Positions 39,518-40,776 of a stretch of DNA of 40,776 nt are shown here, piece by piece (the first letter of the stretch is position 1; every line of letters begins with the position of its first letter). The position numbers were made by a program, and so were the translations under genes. The stretch comes from an uncultured archaeon (GTDB taxonomy: Archaea; Nanobdellota; Nanobdellia; Woesearchaeales; UBA583). Where the stretch lies: NCBI GenBank assembly GCA_937138345.1, contig CAKZOW010000019.1:1-40776 (forward strand), read 5' to 3'. The notes beneath the pieces are model-generated. The model had not been told where the DNA came from. It saw only the letters and a list, made by a program, of their open reading frames with translations, and did no database searches.

Positions 39518-40776
39518 TTATCCTCTAATTGCAAATAAAAATATACTATTATCGTAAAAGATAAAATAGAGTATTAGAGAAAATGAACTTACATGTAAAT
39601 ATTCTTCTGAAAGACTATTTCCATCATAACTATACAGATAATGATGAGATGAATTCCCTATTGAAAAATATGCTTTATTGTTGTAAATTGTAGCACCACT
39701 AACATAAGAAATATTAAAAATAGAATCAATTGTAGGGTTTGTTATCTTAGTTATTGAATTTCCGTCATATTCATAGAGTGCATCATTATAATTTGAAATC
39801 AGTAGTGTATCCCTATACTGTGTATACCTACTACTTTCATCAGAATAAAATGGAACACTAGAAAATGAGTCAGAACTATTTGAATTTAAATTAGCAATTA
39901 ATTCTATATCTGTTCCATTAGTTTTAAACAATTCTCTTCCAATTGTGGAATTAGTGGCTGTGAAAAATAATTCATTATTATATACAAAAAAATCATTTGG
40001 ATCTGAACTATTAGTACCAATATAAACATCCCCTACTAAAGAGATATGAGTCCCATTAGTTTTAAATAACTCATTTCCTGAAGCTCCATTATTTCCTACG
40101 TAAAAAATCTCATTATTTAATCTTTTAAAATTAGATCTACTATAGCCGTCATTGAATGTTCCAACATAAAGATCTTCAATAAGATTGATATTTGTACCAT
40201 CAAATGCATAAAGCTCGTAACCTATTGTCCAATTATGATCCGATCCAAAAATTAAAAAATTATCTGTGAAGGAAAATATATTAAAAGATACGAAAGGATC
40301 TAATAAAACTGCATTATTTCCTGAAATTAATTCTTCTGTTAAGTAAATTCCTGAGTCATTTAATTTAAATAGTTCCTCACCTACTGTAGCATTAGATCCT
40401 AAAAAATATATTTCTCCGTTAAATTCGATAAAATCTAAAAAAGGATTCATTTCAACATTATTGCTATTAAACCCTAAATTTGGTGTAGATAAGCCACTAT
40501 CATTATAAATATAAAAATCATAAAACCCTTGTGAGTTATTATCTCCATAAAAGTAATTTTTATTATTGTATGTAAAAAAATTATCTAACTCAAAATTTTC
40601 AATAATATTATCTAAATTTGATTCATTATGTAAAAATACATTATTTGTAGATCCATTATTTAGTCCAATTAAATAATTACCTTCAAAATTAAATCTGTAT
40701 GAAGTCCCGGGAAGAACTCCTGTAGAAATTACCTCTTTAGTTATATCTTCAAATGTATTATTTCTATATGCTAATA
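39518..40776 (-). CDS. Surface protein with ELFKTNGT-type beta-propeller repeats, 5' end outside window
   Basis: The frame stays open to the window edge, so at least 419 residues are visible and the start is missing; an internal ATG at 40450 is not the true start. Repeats of about 48 residues carry GEELFKLND, GYELYAFDGT, GNELFKTNGT and GRELFKTNGT, each followed by strand-like text. These resemble the ELWxTDGT repeats of large secreted proteins that likely fold as propellers. Asn/Ser richness (many N-x-S/T) suggests an exported and possibly glycosylated protein. The C-terminus is moderately hydrophobic (SLILYFIFYDNSIFLFAIRG). It precedes the ABC-2 exporter, which has its own promoter. Confidence 0.8.
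   Translation of the reverse strand, partial: LAYRNNTFEDITKEVISTGVLPGTSYRFNFEGNYLIGLNNGSTNNVFLHNESNLDNIIENFELDNFFTYNNKNYFYGDNNSQGFYDFYIYNDSGLSTPNLGFNSNNVEMNPFLDFIEFNGEIYFLGSNATVGEELFKLNDSGIYLTEELISGNNAVLLDPFVSFNIFSFTDNFLIFGSDHNWTIGYELYAFDGTNINLIEDLYVGTFNDGYSRSNFKRLNNEIFYVGNNGASGNELFKTNGTHISLVGDVYIGTNSSDPNDFFVYNNELFFTATNSTIGRELFKTNGTDIELIANLNSNSSDSFSSVPFYSDESSRYTQYRDTLLISNYNDALYEYDGNSITKITNPTIDSIFNISYVSGATIYNNKAYFSIGNSSHHYLYSYDGNSLSEEYLHVSSFSLILYFIFYDNSIFLFAIRG

Overview
This window is a strongly AT-rich, gene-dense piece of an archaeal chromosome. The archaeal assignment rests on ribosomal proteins L15e and S8e, the small subunit of DNA polymerase D, translation factor aIF5B, a RIO1 kinase, an archaeal-type primase and archaeal PheRS subunits. 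Most genes also have a TATA-like box about 22-30 bases before the start codon with no Shine-Dalgarno sequence, which is the geometry of leaderless archaeal mRNA. The compact housekeeping genes, many short unknown proteins and several bacterial-type genes (RadC, ScpB, SufU, SelO) suggest a DPANN-type archaeon (Woesearchaeota/Pacearchaeota-like). That placement is an inference.

Layout. 1-5.2 kb: radC, the rpl15e-rps8e pair, small unknown genes and a membrane-bound Lon-like protease. 5.2-9.4 kb: rio1, the PolD small subunit, a histidine phosphatase and RNase HII. 9.4-17.2 kb: a minus-strand run of thioredoxin, YvcK-like protein, SPFH/stomatin, FtsZ, ScpB, two unknown proteins and aIF5B. 17.3-25.1 kb: two tandem HAD phosphatases, a voltage-gated-type K+ channel, a PAP2 phosphatase, a giant secreted protein and a nucleotidyltransferase-domain protein. 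25.1-29.98 kb: a structured leader, a small gene, pheS-pheT and two unknown genes. 30-36.9 kb: a primase-like protein, SelO with a 4Fe-4S ferredoxin, SufU and SufC, a phosphoesterase and a 2Fe-2S ferredoxin. 37-40.8 kb: an ABC-2 export pair and the end of a repeat-built surface protein that runs off the window.

The most unusual signal lies between genes. At least four genes (rnhB, trx, infB and a HAD phosphatase) have a second fragment of their own end beside the intact copy. Tail fragments lie downstream and the head fragment lies upstream. Hairpins lie between fragment and gene at the three tail loci; the head locus shows none. The rnhB tail fragment has 7 silent codon differences out of 17 and no amino-acid change. 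That points to fossils of diverged functional alleles, not simple decaying duplications. Two of the intervening palindromes (trx and infB) share arms and flanks (CTTTTCTT / AAGAAAAG). The two trx elements and a third locus near 31.5 kb share a core of CTTGAG, stem, loop, stem, CGAAA. A GC-richer palindromic insert also lies in frame inside rnhB. Together these look like an undescribed family of small palindromic elements linked to gene-end duplication or allele replacement.

Functional groups: translation (L15e, S8e, aIF5B, PheRS, RIO1), replication and repair (PolD small subunit, primase, RNase HII, RadC), division and segregation (FtsZ, ScpB), Fe-S assembly and electron transfer (SufC, SufU, two ferredoxins, thioredoxin) and cell surface (large Ig-like protein, ELF-NGT repeat protein, ABC-2 exporter, K+ channel).
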